Source: Streptomyces sp. AA1529 | GTDB lineage: Bacteria > Actinomycetota > Actinomycetes > Streptomycetales > Streptomycetaceae | Assembly: GCF_000280905.1 (NCBI RefSeq) | Contig: NZ_ALAP01000052.1 | Location: 1 to 64,000 of the forward strand | Direction: 5' to 3' | DNA: 64,000 nucleotides | Shown here: piece by piece, positions 48,825 to 57,996 of the stretch | Layout of the letters: each line of letters begins with the position of its first letter | How positions within the stretch are numbered: position 1 is the first letter of the stretch | Program-made: the position numbers and the translations under genes | Notes under the pieces: generated by a model | Databases searched by the model: none | Told to the model about the DNA's origin: nothing | What the model saw: the letters and a program-made list of their open reading frames with translations, nothing else

Positions 48825-49505
48825 TCAGCTCTTCTCGAAGCGGAAGCCGACGCCGCGCACGGTGGCGATGTAGCGCGGGTTGGCCGCGTCGTCGCCGAGT
48901 TTCTTGCGCAGCCAGGAGATGTGCATGTCGAGCGTCTTGGTCGAGGACCACCAGGTGGTGTCCCACACCTCGCGCATGAGCTGGTCCCGGGTGACGACCC
49001 GGCCCGCGTCCCGCACCAGCACCCGCAGCAGGTCGAACTCCTTCGCGCTGAGCTGGAGTTCCTCCTCGCCCATCCAGGCGCGGTGGGACTCGACGTCGAT
49101 CCGTACGCCGTGGGTGGCGGGGGGCTGGGCGGGCTCGGCGGGCGTGCCGCGGCGCAGCAGGGCGCGGACGCGCGCGAGCAGCTCGGCGAGCCGGAAGGGC
49201 TTGGTGACGTAGTCGTCGGCACCCGCGTCGAGGCCGACGACGGTGTCCACCTCGTCGGCGCGCGCGGTCAGCACGAGGACGGGGAAGGCGTGGCCCTCGT
49301 TGCGCAGCCTGCGGCACACCTCCAGGCCGTCCATGCCGGGCAGCCCCAGGTCGAGCACGACGAGGTCGATTCCTTCGCTCAGCCCCGCGTCGAGCGCGGC
49401 GGGACCGTCCTCGCGGACCTCGACCTCGTATCCCTCCCGGCGCAGGGCGCGGGCCAGGGGCTCCGAGATCGATGCGTCATCCTCGGCGAGCAGTACACGG
49501 GTCAT
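48825..49505 (-). CDS. OmpR/PhoB-family response regulator
   Basis: A 226-residue regulator with a receiver domain (acidic DD at residues 9-10, phospho-Asp52 in VVLDLGLPGMDG, Lys102) and a winged-helix DNA-binding domain from ~125 (LSAKEFDLLRVLVRDAGRVVTRDQLMREVW, RKKLGDDAANPRYIATVRGVGFRFEKS). The ATG at 49505 gives the usual family start MTRVLLAEDD; the frame is open 14 codons further. It is co-directional with its kinase and divergent from the peptide transporter gene. Confidence 0.95.
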   Translation of the reverse strand: MTRVLLAEDDASISEPLARALRREGYEVEVREDGPAALDAGLSEGIDLVVLDLGLPGMDGLEVCRRLRNEGHAFPVLVLTARADEVDTVVGLDAGADDYVTKPFRLAELLARVRALLRRGTPAEPAQPPATHGVRIDVESHRAWMGEEELQLSAKEFDLLRVLVRDAGRVVTRDQLMREVWDTTWWSSTKTLDMHISWLRKKLGDDAANPRYIATVRGVGFRFEKS

Positions 49506-49827
49506 GCACCGATGGTAATCCGCGTGGCAGAGCGCCAGTGGGGACATGGTGCGGTCCCGTCACCGGGACTGTCGATATCCAGGTGATATGAACACGACAC
49601 CGTCGAAACAGCGGGAGGGTTGCACGGTTCACCTGTGATCTGTCTCGCAAGCCCTTCCCTCGTGCCGCGAACGGTGACCTATGGTGAATGCACTTATGTA
49701 GTGAACGTCGAGGACTCCTGGCGCCACAGCACCACGGCCAGGGGTCCTTCTCCGTGTACGGGCCCCGCTTGCGAGCAACGCCGCTGGTCAGCGCGGCCCC
49801 GCAGCGCAACGGCAAGGAACACCGATT
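49506..49827. other. divergent intergenic region, two-component system / POT transporter
   Basis: The 322 bp contain an AT-richer centre (49560-49710) and a leader hairpin in front of the transporter, listed separately. A mini-ORF (GTG AAT GCA CTT ATG TAG, around 49685-49702) is too short to judge. No other gene is supported. Confidence 0.5.
49712..49747 (+). promoter_or_regulatory. leader hairpin upstream of the peptide transporter
   Basis: GGACTCCTGGC (49712-49722) pairs with GCCAGGGGTCC (49737-49747) over 11 bp (one G-U) with a 14-nt loop. It ends 80 bp before the transporter start, so it could be an attenuator or stabilising structure, or mark the end of unrelated transcription. Confidence 0.4.
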
Positions 49828-51354
49828 ATGGCGCCCAGCCTGACGAAGGACGCCCCCGGCAACACCGGCGGCAGGACCTTCTTCGGCCACCCACGAGGTC
49901 TGGCCACGCTCTTCATGACGGAGATGTGGGAGCGCTTCAGCTTCTACGGCCTCCGCGCCCTGCTCGTCGTCTACCTCGTGGCCGGCGGGCCCGACGCGGG
50001 CGAGGGCGGCGCGGGCCATCAGGGCGGCGGCCTCGCCATGGACCTGGCGACCGCTACCGCGATCTACTCCGTCTACAACGCCATGGTCTACCTGCTGACC
50101 ATGCCGGGCGGCTGGTTCGGCGACCGGCTCTGGGGCCCCCGCAAGACGGTCACCGTCGGCGCCGGGATCATCATGCTCGGCCACCTCACCCTGGCGGTGC
50201 CGGGCGAAGGAGCCTTCTTCGTCGGCCTGGCCTGCGTGGCCACCGGCTCCGGGCTGCTGAAGGCCAACATCTCCAAGATGGTCGGCGACCTGTACAACGG
50301 CCCCGACGACCCGCGGCGGGACGGCGGCTTCACGGTCTTCTACATGGGCATCAACGCGGGCTCCTTCCTCGCCCCGTTCGCCATCGGCACCGTCGGCCAG
50401 ACCGTCAACTGGCACCTGGGCTTCGGCATGGCCGCCGTCGGCATGGGCCTGGGCCTGATCCAGTTCCTCGTCGGCTCGCGCCACCTGGACCCGCGCAGCA
50501 GCCAGATCCCCTCGCCGCTCTCGGCGCAGGAGAAGTCCGCCGTGCTGCGCAAGGCGCTGCTGTGGCTGATCGTCGCCGTCCTCTTCTACGGCGTCGTGGT
50601 GGCCACCGGCACCTTCACCCTCAACTGGGCGATGGTCCCGCTCACCGTCCTGGGCCTGCTGATCCCGCTCGGCATGCTGGTGCGGATCAAGCGCGACAAG
50701 GACCTCACCCGGACCGAGCAGGGCCGGATGACCGGCTACATCTGGTTCTTCGCCGCCGCGGCGATCTTCTGGATGATCTACGACCAGGGCGCCTCGACCG
50801 TGCAGGCCTTCGGCGACGCCAAGACCACCACGCAGGTGCTGGGCTGGCACTTCCCCTCGACCTGGTTCCAGTCGATCAACCCGCTCTTCATCATCCTGCT
50901 CGCGCCGCTCTTCGCCGCGCTGTGGCTGTCGCTGAACCGGCGCGGCAAGGAGCCGTCGACCACCTCGAAGTTCGCGTTCTCGCTGGTCGTGATGGGCCTG
51001 TCGTTCTTCGTCTTCGTCATCCCGATGGGCATGGCCTCCGGCGGGACGAAGGTGAGCCCGATGTGGCTGGTCCTCATCTTCCTGCTGCACACGATCGCCG
51101 AGCTGTGCCTCTCGCCGGTGGGCCTGTCGGTGACCACCAAGCTGGCCCCCGCCAAGTACGCCAGCCAGCTCATGGGGGTCTGGTTCCTCGCCGTGACGGC
51201 GGGCGACAGCATCACCGGCCTGCTGTCCATCGGCGGCGCCGACCTCAGCACCACCGGCGTCGTCGCCGTCGAGGCCACCCTCTCCGCCCTGGCGGGCTTC
51301 GCCATCTACATGTACCGGCGGCAGATCGCGGCCACCATGGACGAAGCCCAGTAG
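49828..51354 (+). CDS. proton-dependent oligopeptide transporter (POT family)
   Basis: A 508-residue MFS-type peptide importer. The family signature ExxERFxYYG appears as MWERFSFYGLRALLVVYLV; FTVFYMGINAGSFLAPFAIG is the second POT signature. Some 12-14 membrane helices are visible, and the acidic/basic network is present. It would bring in di- and tripeptides with protons. ATG 49828 follows AAGGAA. A strong terminator follows. Confidence 0.95.
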   Translation: MAPSLTKDAPGNTGGRTFFGHPRGLATLFMTEMWERFSFYGLRALLVVYLVAGGPDAGEGGAGHQGGGLAMDLATATAIYSVYNAMVYLLTMPGGWFGDRLWGPRKTVTVGAGIIMLGHLTLAVPGEGAFFVGLACVATGSGLLKANISKMVGDLYNGPDDPRRDGGFTVFYMGINAGSFLAPFAIGTVGQTVNWHLGFGMAAVGMGLGLIQFLVGSRHLDPRSSQIPSPLSAQEKSAVLRKALLWLIVAVLFYGVVVATGTFTLNWAMVPLTVLGLLIPLGMLVRIKRDKDLTRTEQGRMTGYIWFFAAAAIFWMIYDQGASTVQAFGDAKTTTQVLGWHFPSTWFQSINPLFIILLAPLFAALWLSLNRRGKEPSTTSKFAFSLVVMGLSFFVFVIPMGMASGGTKVSPMWLVLIFLLHTIAELCLSPVGLSVTTKLAPAKYASQLMGVWFLAVTAGDSITGLLSIGGADLSTTGVVAVEATLSALAGFAIYMYRRQIAATMDEAQ

Positions 51355-51420
51355 GCCCTCGCGTCCGGACCCCGGCGGACCGCACACCGCGTCCGTCGGG
51401 CACATCGGCCCCTGCTGACA

Positions 51421-51458
51421 CCTCGGACCCCGCCGCAGCCGCGCGGCGGGGTCCGAGG
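51421..51458. terminator. bidirectional terminator hairpin
   Basis: A perfect 16-bp inverted repeat (51421-51436 and 51443-51458, CCTCGGACCCCGCCGC and its complement) with a 6-nt loop, between the transporter gene and the convergent anti-sigma gene. Confidence 0.9.
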
Positions 51459-51560
51459 ACGTCCGGACGGTCGCAAGCGGCATCGTGGCCGGAGGGTGAC
51501 CGGGGGACGGGGGAGAAAGGGAGCGGCGGCGGGGTGGCAGGGCGGCGGGCCGCCTCAGCC

Positions 51561-52247
51561 TCAGTGCGGAGCGGCGAGCTCCGCCCACACGGTCTTGCCG
51601 GAGCCCTCGGGGTTGCGGACGACACCCCAGTCCAGGCACAGCCGCTGGACGATGAACATCCCGTGCCCGCCTGGCCGTCCGGCGCGGTGCGGGGTGCGCG
51701 GGGACGGGGAACCGCTCCCCGGATCGACGATCTCCAGGCGCAGCACCTTCGCATTGGCGCCCACCCGCAGCTCTTCGGGGCCGTCGGCGTGCAGGCACGC
51801 GTTGGTGACCAGCTCCGAGACGACGAGCAGGACGTCCTCGGCGGCTGCGCGCTGGTCCGCGGTGGCGGCGGGCAGCCAGCCCCAGTCCTGGAGGGCTCGG
51901 CGGGTGAAGTCCCGGGCCCGCGGCACGGCTCCGCTGGCGCCGACCAGCCGCAGCCTGCGGACCTGCCGCATCGGCTGCCCTGCCCGGCGTGCGGCCCCTG
52001 TCGCGGCCGAGGCCGTGCTCTCCGCAGCGGTCCCCATGGCGCCACTCCCCCCTTCGGGTTCGGGTGCGGACGTGCCGGCGACCCCGGAGCCCGAGGCTCC
52101 CGGGAGCTGCTCACGCCCCGTGTCCGTACCGGTACGCACCCGTGCGTCAGCACTCCCGGCGGCACCGCAACCGGGGCCCGCGGTCGCCGGAGTGCCCTCG
52201 GGCTCCGGACCGCGGTCGCCCGCCGGTTGCGGCCGGGTGGTGCTCAT
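51561..52247 (-). CDS. RsbW-like anti-sigma factor (HATPase)
   Basis: A 228-residue protein. About 90 residues of Gly/Pro/Ala-rich, probably disordered sequence precede a GHKL ATPase domain (RDFTRRALQDWGW, VVSELVTNACLHADGPEELRV, VDPGSGSPSPR, GGHGMFIVQRLCLDWGV). It would bind and hold the downstream sigma factor and phosphorylate the neighbouring STAS protein. It matches the PrsI type in Streptomyces as I recall. ATG 52247 follows GAGGTGA. Confidence 0.88.
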   Translation of the reverse strand: MSTTRPQPAGDRGPEPEGTPATAGPGCGAAGSADARVRTGTDTGREQLPGASGSGVAGTSAPEPEGGSGAMGTAAESTASAATGAARRAGQPMRQVRRLRLVGASGAVPRARDFTRRALQDWGWLPAATADQRAAAEDVLLVVSELVTNACLHADGPEELRVGANAKVLRLEIVDPGSGSPSPRTPHRAGRPGGHGMFIVQRLCLDWGVVRNPEGSGKTVWAELAAPH

Positions 52248-52426
52248 CAGTGGTTCACCTCACCGATCACCGGTTGCGTTTCGCCGTCCCGCGCCGCTCC
52301 GCAGCAGTGCGGGGCCGTGACGCGCTGTACACGAATGTCTGACAGATTCGATGGACTCCTGCCCGGACGCACCGTGAGAACACTTACGGATTCGGCCGGA
52401 CCTGTGTGATGCGCGTAACGCCCTGA

Positions 52427-52825
52427 TTACGACTCGGGCTGCTGTTCCGTTCCCGAGGGGTTCCGGAGCGCGGACTCGAGGGTGTCGTGCACGGTGAAGA
52501 CGGCGCTGGCGCCGGTGATCTCGAAGACGCGCGCCACTACGGGGAGCATCCCCGCCAGATGGACACCGCCGCCGGCCTCCTCCGCCTTCAGGCGGGCGCC
52601 GAGCAGCACGTTCAGTCCCGTCGAATCGCAGAATTCGAGCCGCGAGCAGTCCACGACGAGGCGGGTGTACCCCTCTTCGACGCTCCGCTCCAGCGGCTCG
52701 CGCAACAGCTCGGCGGTGTGGTGGTCGAGCTCACCTTCAGGGGTCACCACGGCACTGATCCCCTCGTGCCGCACCTCGACCGTCAGCCGACCCTGGCTCG
52801 TGCTGCCGGGCATCCCGCGGTCCAT
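52427..52825 (-). CDS. anti-anti-sigma factor (STAS domain)
   Basis: A 132-residue single STAS domain. The phosphorylatable serine is Ser68 in EFCDSTGLNVLLGARLKAEEAGG. In its unphosphorylated state it should capture the anti-sigma factor and free sigma; phosphorylation by the anti-sigma switches it off. ATG 52825 was chosen because AAGGGG lies 7-8 nt upstream; GTG 52831 is possible. It lies upstream of the anti-sigma gene on the same strand with a 179-bp gap and is divergent from the sigma gene. Confidence 0.92.
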   Translation of the reverse strand: MDRGMPGSTSQGRLTVEVRHEGISAVVTPEGELDHHTAELLREPLERSVEEGYTRLVVDCSRLEFCDSTGLNVLLGARLKAEEAGGGVHLAGMLPVVARVFEITGASAVFTVHDTLESALRNPSGTEQQPES

Positions 52826-52955
52826 GCACACCCCTTCTGATCCATGTGAGGGCCTTCACTGCTTCCCCCGTCGAGCGGTTCGCAACCCTACGCCTTCGAC
52901 AGCCTTACCGGTAGCCGAACATCGGACAGATTGGTCACAGATGGACATAAGGAGC

Positions 52956-52985
52956 TTGCCCTAGCTGTGCAGGAACAGGTAGGTC
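52956..52985 (+). promoter_or_regulatory. possible promoter of the sigma factor gene
   Basis: TTGCCC (52956-52961), 18 bp, TAGGTC (52980-52985), followed by TAGTAGGGATAC. The last part partly resembles the GGGTAC -10 of SigB-type promoters, but no matching -35 was found. Low confidence. Confidence 0.3.
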
Positions 52986-53086
52986 TAGTAGGGATACCGA
53001 AACAACGTCGGCCCTGGAGGCGCCGCACCCCGTAGTGCACGTCACGGCTTCGGCAGCCATATGCCGAGAAACCATGGAGGACAGCC

Positions 53087-54082
53087 ATGTCACCCCGGCT
53101 CGACAATGGGATATCCGACTCCGCGCACGCGCAGGTCGAGGCCCTTCCCGGCGTTCCGGAGCAGCGCAGCACGGACCGGCTGCCGGATTCCCGGTCCCTG
53201 GCCCCCGAAACCGAAACCCTCGGCGATCCGGCGAGCGCCGAGCAGATCGCGGAGGCGGTGGAAGCCGACCTCTTCGACCAGCTCCAGCTCCCCGAGATCC
53301 CACCCTATGACGAGGTCGGTCCGCTGGACGCGCGGGCCCTGTCCAAGACGCTGTTCGAGCGGCTGGAGAACCTCGACGAGGGCACCCACGAGTACGCCTA
53401 CGTCCGCAACACCCTGGTCGAGCTCAACCTCGCCCTGGTGAAGTTCGCCGCCTCCCGGTTCCGCTCCCGCAGCGAGCCGATGGAGGACATCGTCCAGGTC
53501 GGCACCATCGGCCTCATCAAGGCGATCGACCGCTTCGAGCTGAACCGCGGCGTCGAGTTCCCCACCTTCGCGATGCCGACCATCGTCGGCGAGATCAAGC
53601 GCTTCTTCCGCGACACGTCCTGGTCGGTGCGGGTACCCCGGCGCCTCCAGGAGCTGCGGCTCGACCTGGCCAAGGCAGGCGACGAACTCGCCCAGAAGCT
53701 GGACCGGGCGCCGACCGCGGAGGAGTTGGCCAAGCGGCTGAACATCTCCAGCGAGGAAGTCATCGAGGGCATGGCGGCGAGCAACGCCTACACCGCCAGC
53801 TCGCTGGACGCGCAGCCCGAGGAGGACGACACCGAGGGCGCGCTGGCCGACCGGATCGGCTACGAGGACCACGGACTCGAGGGCATCGAGTACGTGGAGT
53901 CCCTGAAGCCGCTGATCGCCGAACTCCCCCCGCGGGACCGCAGAATCCTCTCGCTGCGCTTCGTGGCGAACATGACCCAGTCGGAGATCGGTGAGGAGCT
54001 CGGCATCTCGCAGATGCACGTCTCCCGGCTGCTCTCCCGCACCCTGGGCAAGCTCCGCAAGGGGCTGATGGTCGAAGAGTGA
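53087..54082 (+). CDS. SigB/SigF/SigI-type RNA polymerase sigma factor
   Basis: A 331-residue group 3 sigma factor. A ~60-residue variable N-terminus precedes region 2 (EPMEDIVQVGTIGLIKAIDRFEL, FPTFAMPTIVGEIKRFFRD), region 3 (VRVPRRLQELRLDLAKAGDELAQKL) and region 4 (LPPRDRRILSLRFVANMTQSEIGEELGISQMHVSRLLSRTLGKLRK). It would drive stress or sporulation genes. Its own anti-sigma and anti-anti-sigma genes are divergent next door, which is the arrangement of the S. coelicolor sigI locus as I remember it. ATG 53087 follows GGAGG. Confidence 0.95.
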   Translation: MSPRLDNGISDSAHAQVEALPGVPEQRSTDRLPDSRSLAPETETLGDPASAEQIAEAVEADLFDQLQLPEIPPYDEVGPLDARALSKTLFERLENLDEGTHEYAYVRNTLVELNLALVKFAASRFRSRSEPMEDIVQVGTIGLIKAIDRFELNRGVEFPTFAMPTIVGEIKRFFRDTSWSVRVPRRLQELRLDLAKAGDELAQKLDRAPTAEELAKRLNISSEEVIEGMAASNAYTASSLDAQPEEDDTEGALADRIGYEDHGLEGIEYVESLKPLIAELPPRDRRILSLRFVANMTQSEIGEELGISQMHVSRLLSRTLGKLRKGLMVEE

Positions 54083-54121
54083 CGCGGGGTGCCGCCCCAC
54101 GAGGTGCGGCCCGCTCCGTGT

Positions 54122-54165
54122 GCCGAGGGCCCGGCCGGACGACGCAGTCCGGCCGGGCCCTCGGC
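54122..54165. terminator. bidirectional terminator hairpin
   Basis: A perfect 18-bp stem (54122-54139 and 54148-54165) with an 8-nt loop lies between the sigma gene and the convergent MarR gene. It is the strongest hairpin in the window. Confidence 0.92.
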
Positions 54166-54297
54166 CTGTCCGGAGCCGCGGAACCGGTTTCCGGAGCCGC
54201 GGACCCGGGTCCGGAACGGGCCGGGCCCTGGCCGGAACGCGATGAACGCGAGCCGCCGGCCCGGTCCGGCCCCCGGTTCGGGCTCGGGAACGCCGGT

Positions 54298-54834
54298 TCA
54301 GTCCGCGGGGCCGGTGTGCAGCGCCCGGTCCAGGATGCGGGCGAGTGCCGCCAGGTCCGCCGCCGCCAGGCCGCGGAGGGCCGGGGGCGGGGTGTCGGTG
54401 ATCCGCGCCATCTCGGCCGCCGCCGCGGCTCCCGCCCCGGTGACCTCGACCAGTTTGGAGCGGCGGTCGGCCGGATTCGGCTCCCGCGTGACCAGCCCGC
54501 GCTGCACCAGGTAGTCGACGGAGAGCGTGGTGTACGGCGCGTCGGCGAACAGGGCGGCGGCCAGCGCGCTGAGCGTGAGCGGGCCCTCGTCCGCGACGTA
54601 CCGGAGCACCTTGGCACGGAAGTAGCTCATCCCCAGCGCCTCGACGACCCGGGGCCGCACGTCCGCGGTCTCCAGGACGAGGGTGCGCATGCCGCGCCAG
54701 ACCCGGACGGCCTCCTGTCCGACGGCGTCGGTCCGCGGAGCGCCAGCGGTCTCGGTCCCGGACGACCCGGCCCCGGTCCCGGCCCCGGACTCGGTGCCCT
54801 CCGGTCCGCCGTGCGCGGACTCCGTGCTGTTCAT
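54298..54834 (-). CDS. MarR family transcriptional regulator
   Basis: A 178-residue regulator. A Gly/Ala/Thr-rich N-terminal 35 residues precede the winged helix (RAKVLRYVADEGPLTLSALAAALFADAPYTTLSVDYLVQRGLVTREPNPADRRSKLVEVT), with the usual D-R-R of the wing. The ATG overlaps the stop of the efflux gene by 4 nt (ATGA), so regulator and pump are co-translated. It most likely represses its own operon; an inverted-repeat operator candidate lies in front of the pump gene. Confidence 0.93.
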   Translation of the reverse strand: MNSTESAHGGPEGTESGAGTGAGSSGTETAGAPRTDAVGQEAVRVWRGMRTLVLETADVRPRVVEALGMSYFRAKVLRYVADEGPLTLSALAAALFADAPYTTLSVDYLVQRGLVTREPNPADRRSKLVEVTGAGAAAAAEMARITDTPPPALRGLAAADLAALARILDRALHTGPAD

Positions 54835-56351
54835 CCCGCTGCCTCGCTGCTCGTACGACCCGCGGCCGGACGCCGCGCCGCCTCGGTACCCTCGTCGCTG
54901 CCGTCGCCCCCGTCGCTCCCGTCCAGCAGATGGGCCGCGCGGCGTGCCGTCTCCCGGGCCCGGTGGCCGGTGGAGAGGATACCGAGCGCGAGCACGGCCA
55001 GTCCGCAGGCGGAGACGATCCACCAGGCGGTCCGCTCGGTCTCCAGGAACCCGGCGGCCTGCCGGAGGCCGCCCGCGCCGAAGCCGCCCGCGGCCATCAC
55101 CGCGCCGATGACGGCCACGCCCAGGGACGAGCCGACCTGCCGGCTGGTCGAGGCGACCGCGGCGGCGACGCCCGCCTGCGCGCGGGGCATGCCCGAGACG
55201 GCGGTGTTGGTGATCGGCGCGTTGACCAGGCCGAAGCCGATGCCGAAGAGCACGTATCCGGTGAAGAGCACGCCCAGCGGCAGGTCGGCCGAGACGGTGC
55301 AGGCCAGCAGAATCCCCGCGGCGGTCATCCCGACGCCCGCGGCCACCAGCGGCAGCCGCGGGCCGCGGGAGCCCACCAGGCGGCCGGAGAGCGGCGCGCA
55401 GACCAGCGTCATCAGCGCCATCGGCAGCATGCACAGCCCGGCACGCAGCGCGCTCAGCTGGCGGATCTCCTGGAGGTAGAGCGACGTGACGAAGAGGAAG
55501 CCGCCCAGTGCCGCGAACGCGCACACCGCGACCGCGACCGCGCCCGTGAACGGCAGGCTGCGGAAGAAGCGCGGGTCGACGAGGGGTTCGGCGCGGCGCG
55601 ATTCGTAGGCCACCAGCCCGGCCAGGGCACCGAGCGCGGCGGCCAGGCAGCCGAGCACCAGCGGCGAGCCGAATCCGTGCTGCGGGCTCTCGATGATGCC
55701 GTAGGTGAGGGTGCCGAGCAGGACGATCACCAGGAGCTGGCCCACGGGGTCGGCCCTGCGGGCCCGGGGCGCGCGGGACTCGGGGATGTACAGGGTCGTC
55801 AGCAGCCACGCGGCGAGGCCGACCGGCACGTTCACCCAGAAGATCGCCTGCCAGCCGCTGACGTCGACCAGCAGCCCGCCGAGCAGGGGGCCGGCCGCCA
55901 TGCTGACGCCGACGACCCCGCCCCACACGCCGATCGCGCGGGCCCGTTCCCGGGGTTCGGTGAAGGTGTTGGTGATGATCGACATCGCGACGGGGTTGAG
56001 CATCGAGCCGCCCACCGCCTGCAGGGCCCGGGCCGCCACCAGCCAGCCGAGCCCCGGGGCCAGGCTGCACAGCAGCGAGCCGAGGACGAACAGCAGCAGC
56101 CCCCAGCGGAAGACCCGGCGGCGGCCCAGCCGGTCCGCCGTGGAGCCGGACAGCATCAGCAGCGCGGCCAGTACCAGGGTGTAGGCGTCGACCACCCATT
56201 GCAGGCCCGACACCGAGGCGCCCAGGTCGGCGCGGATGTCGGGCAGCGCCACGTTGAGCGCCGTCGTGTCGAGGCTGACGATCAGCAGCGACATGCAGCA
56301 GATCGCCAGCACGAGCTGTCGGCGGCGCGGCGGGAGTTCGGCGTCGGACAC
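54831..56351 (-). CDS. MFS efflux transporter, DHA2 (EmrB/QacA) type
   Basis: A 506-residue 14-helix drug exporter. Motif D1 reads LDTTALNVALPDIRADLG, motif A reads GSTADRLGRRRVFRWG, and motif C-like sequence is GGVVGVSMAAGPLLGGLLV. A Gly/Asp/Glu-rich C-terminal tail ends it. GTG 56351 follows GGGGGG. It is first in a two-gene operon with the MarR regulator. The substrate is unknown; it might export the product of the nearby lipid operon, but the genes are on separate transcripts. Confidence 0.93.
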   Translation of the reverse strand: MSDAELPPRRRQLVLAICCMSLLIVSLDTTALNVALPDIRADLGASVSGLQWVVDAYTLVLAALLMLSGSTADRLGRRRVFRWGLLLFVLGSLLCSLAPGLGWLVAARALQAVGGSMLNPVAMSIITNTFTEPRERARAIGVWGGVVGVSMAAGPLLGGLLVDVSGWQAIFWVNVPVGLAAWLLTTLYIPESRAPRARRADPVGQLLVIVLLGTLTYGIIESPQHGFGSPLVLGCLAAALGALAGLVAYESRRAEPLVDPRFFRSLPFTGAVAVAVCAFAALGGFLFVTSLYLQEIRQLSALRAGLCMLPMALMTLVCAPLSGRLVGSRGPRLPLVAAGVGMTAAGILLACTVSADLPLGVLFTGYVLFGIGFGLVNAPITNTAVSGMPRAQAGVAAAVASTSRQVGSSLGVAVIGAVMAAGGFGAGGLRQAAGFLETERTAWWIVSACGLAVLALGILSTGHRARETARRAAHLLDGSDGGDGSDEGTEAARRPAAGRTSSEAAG

Positions 56352-56377
56352 AGCAGCCCCCCATCGCTTATATGAAT
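56352..56377 (-). promoter_or_regulatory. -10 region of the MFS-MarR operon
   Basis: On the minus strand TTGTAC (revcomp of about 56393-56398) and CATATA (about 56369-56374) are spaced 18 bp, giving a plausible promoter. The -35 lies within the operator listed next. Confidence 0.45.
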
Positions 56378-56399
56378 ACAACAGTTGTGACTGTACAAC
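56378..56399 (-). promoter_or_regulatory. candidate MarR operator
   Basis: ACAAC-A-GTTGT (56378-56388) is a perfect inverted repeat. A third half-site ACAAC (56395-56399) pairs with the GTTGT again. The site is AT-rich in GC-rich DNA and overlaps the putative -35 of the pump operon, as expected for a repressor. Confidence 0.55.
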
Positions 56400-56787
56400 G
56401 AACTCCGGCAGGCCGGTCCATGCGCCTGCCCCCGAGTGCAGCTGCCCCAGCCCGGCCACTCCCGGCACCGCCCTCCGCCCGGCTCACCGACGGCACGCGG
56501 CTGTCCCGTCGGCGGGGAGCCGACGGCGGCACCGGCTCCCGTCAGGCCGCACCGCCGAGCCCTCGCCACGCGACCGGCGCGCGGCACCCCACCCTCCGGT
56601 GCGCCGGGGGCGGCACCCCGCGGACGGCGCGACCCTAGGGACGATCCCCTCCACGTACCCCGACCCGGGCCCGGCGCGAGGTGGGGCGGTATCAGGGGAG
56701 CAGGTCGTCCGCGGCGGTGATCCGGGGCCCGCCGTCCGGCGGAAGGATCTTCTCCGTACCGGACCCCTACCCCTCGTGGAGTGCATC
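56400..56787. other. intergenic region before the serine hydrolase
   Basis: About 390 bp of GC-rich sequence. Several frames stay open but none looks like a protein. No repeat, RNA or strong promoter was recognised. The hydrolase start has a GTGGAG site at its right end. Confidence 0.4.
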
Positions 56788-57996
56788 GTGCCCATACGTC
56801 TGCGGAACACCCTCCTCGCGGCGCTCGTGGTCGCCGGACTCACCGGCCCGGCAGCGGCGCCCGCCCTCGCCCAACCGCGCAGCGCACCGGCGGAGGTGAC
56901 GCGGCAGCAGGACGGCGGCCCCGACACCGCCGCGCTGGACAGGGCACTGGGCGGGCTGCCGGACGAGACGACCACCGCGGCGCTCGCGCGGGTCGGCGGG
57001 AAGGGGAGCTGGCACGGCAGTTCCGGCGTACGGGATCTGCGCACCGGCCGGAAGGCGCTGGAGCACGGGCGGTTCCGGGCCGGGTCCACCACCAAGGTGG
57101 TGACCGCGGCGCTGGTGCTGAAGCTGGCCTCGCAGGGCCGCATCGACCTGGACGGCACCGTGCAGCACTACCTGCCCGGGCTGCTGAGCGACGCGTTCGA
57201 GCCCGTCACCGTACGGCAGTTGCTCACCTTCACCAGCGGGCTCAAGCCCGGCGACGGCCTCGGCCCGGTCTCGGGAGCGGGATACGAGAACCGCTTCAAG
57301 ACCCTCACCCCCGAGCAGGTCGTCGCCTCGTCGGTCGCCAAGGGGCCCTACCGGGGCGCGGACGAGGGGCCCGGAAAGAAGCAGCGGTACGCCAACATCG
57401 ACTACACCGTGCTGGGCCTGCTCGTCGAGAAGGTCACCCGCGACTCCTACGCGCACCAGGCGTGGCTGCACGTGCTGCGTCCGGCCGGGATGCGGCACAC
57501 GTCCTTCCCCCGCGGCGCCGACCCGCGGATCCACGGTCCGCACAACCGCGGCTACCAGCGGCTGGACGACGGCCGCCTGGTGGACGCCACCGAGTGGAAC
57601 ATGTCCGACCGCTGGGCGGCCGGCGACATGATCTCCACCACCGCCGATCTGGAGCGCCTGCTGTTCGCCCTCTTCCGCGGCGAGATCGTGCCCCAGCCGC
57701 TGCTGGAGCGGGAGATGTTCACCGTGCCGGACATCGACGGCGCCACCATGAGCGCCGGACTCCAGCGGTACGACGCGGGCGGCGGCCTGGTGCTGTGGGG
57801 CAAGAGCGGGGCCCGCCCCGGCTACAACACGCTGCTGGTCGGCACCCGCGATCTGTCCCGGACCCTCGTCTACAGCCTCGACTCGACCGACGCCAAGGGA
57901 CCGACGATGAACCCGATAGGCGAGCGGCTGCTCGCCGCCGCGTTCGGCCCCTCAGCGGTTCCCCCGTCCGCGTCGGCGGCGCGGCGGACGCGCTGA
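56788..57996 (+). CDS. secreted serine hydrolase, beta-lactamase/DD-carboxypeptidase fold
   Basis: A 402-residue exported class C-type serine hydrolase. A signal peptide covers ~1-28 (ending LAQP region). Catalytic motifs are SxxK at Ser100-Lys103 (AGSTTKVV), YxN at Tyr201-Asn203 (RYANIDY) and KSG at 339-341 (WGKSGARPG). It could be a D,D-peptidase, esterase or beta-lactamase-like protein; R61-type D-alanyl-D-alanine carboxypeptidase is the nearest model. GTG 56788 gives a clean signal peptide; GTG 56776 is an alternative. Its last 45 bp overlap the convergent reductase gene. Confidence 0.9.
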   Translation: MPIRLRNTLLAALVVAGLTGPAAAPALAQPRSAPAEVTRQQDGGPDTAALDRALGGLPDETTTAALARVGGKGSWHGSSGVRDLRTGRKALEHGRFRAGSTTKVVTAALVLKLASQGRIDLDGTVQHYLPGLLSDAFEPVTVRQLLTFTSGLKPGDGLGPVSGAGYENRFKTLTPEQVVASSVAKGPYRGADEGPGKKQRYANIDYTVLGLLVEKVTRDSYAHQAWLHVLRPAGMRHTSFPRGADPRIHGPHNRGYQRLDDGRLVDATEWNMSDRWAAGDMISTTADLERLLFALFRGEIVPQPLLEREMFTVPDIDGATMSAGLQRYDAGGGLVLWGKSGARPGYNTLLVGTRDLSRTLVYSLDSTDAKGPTMNPIGERLLAAAFGPSAVPPSASAARRTR

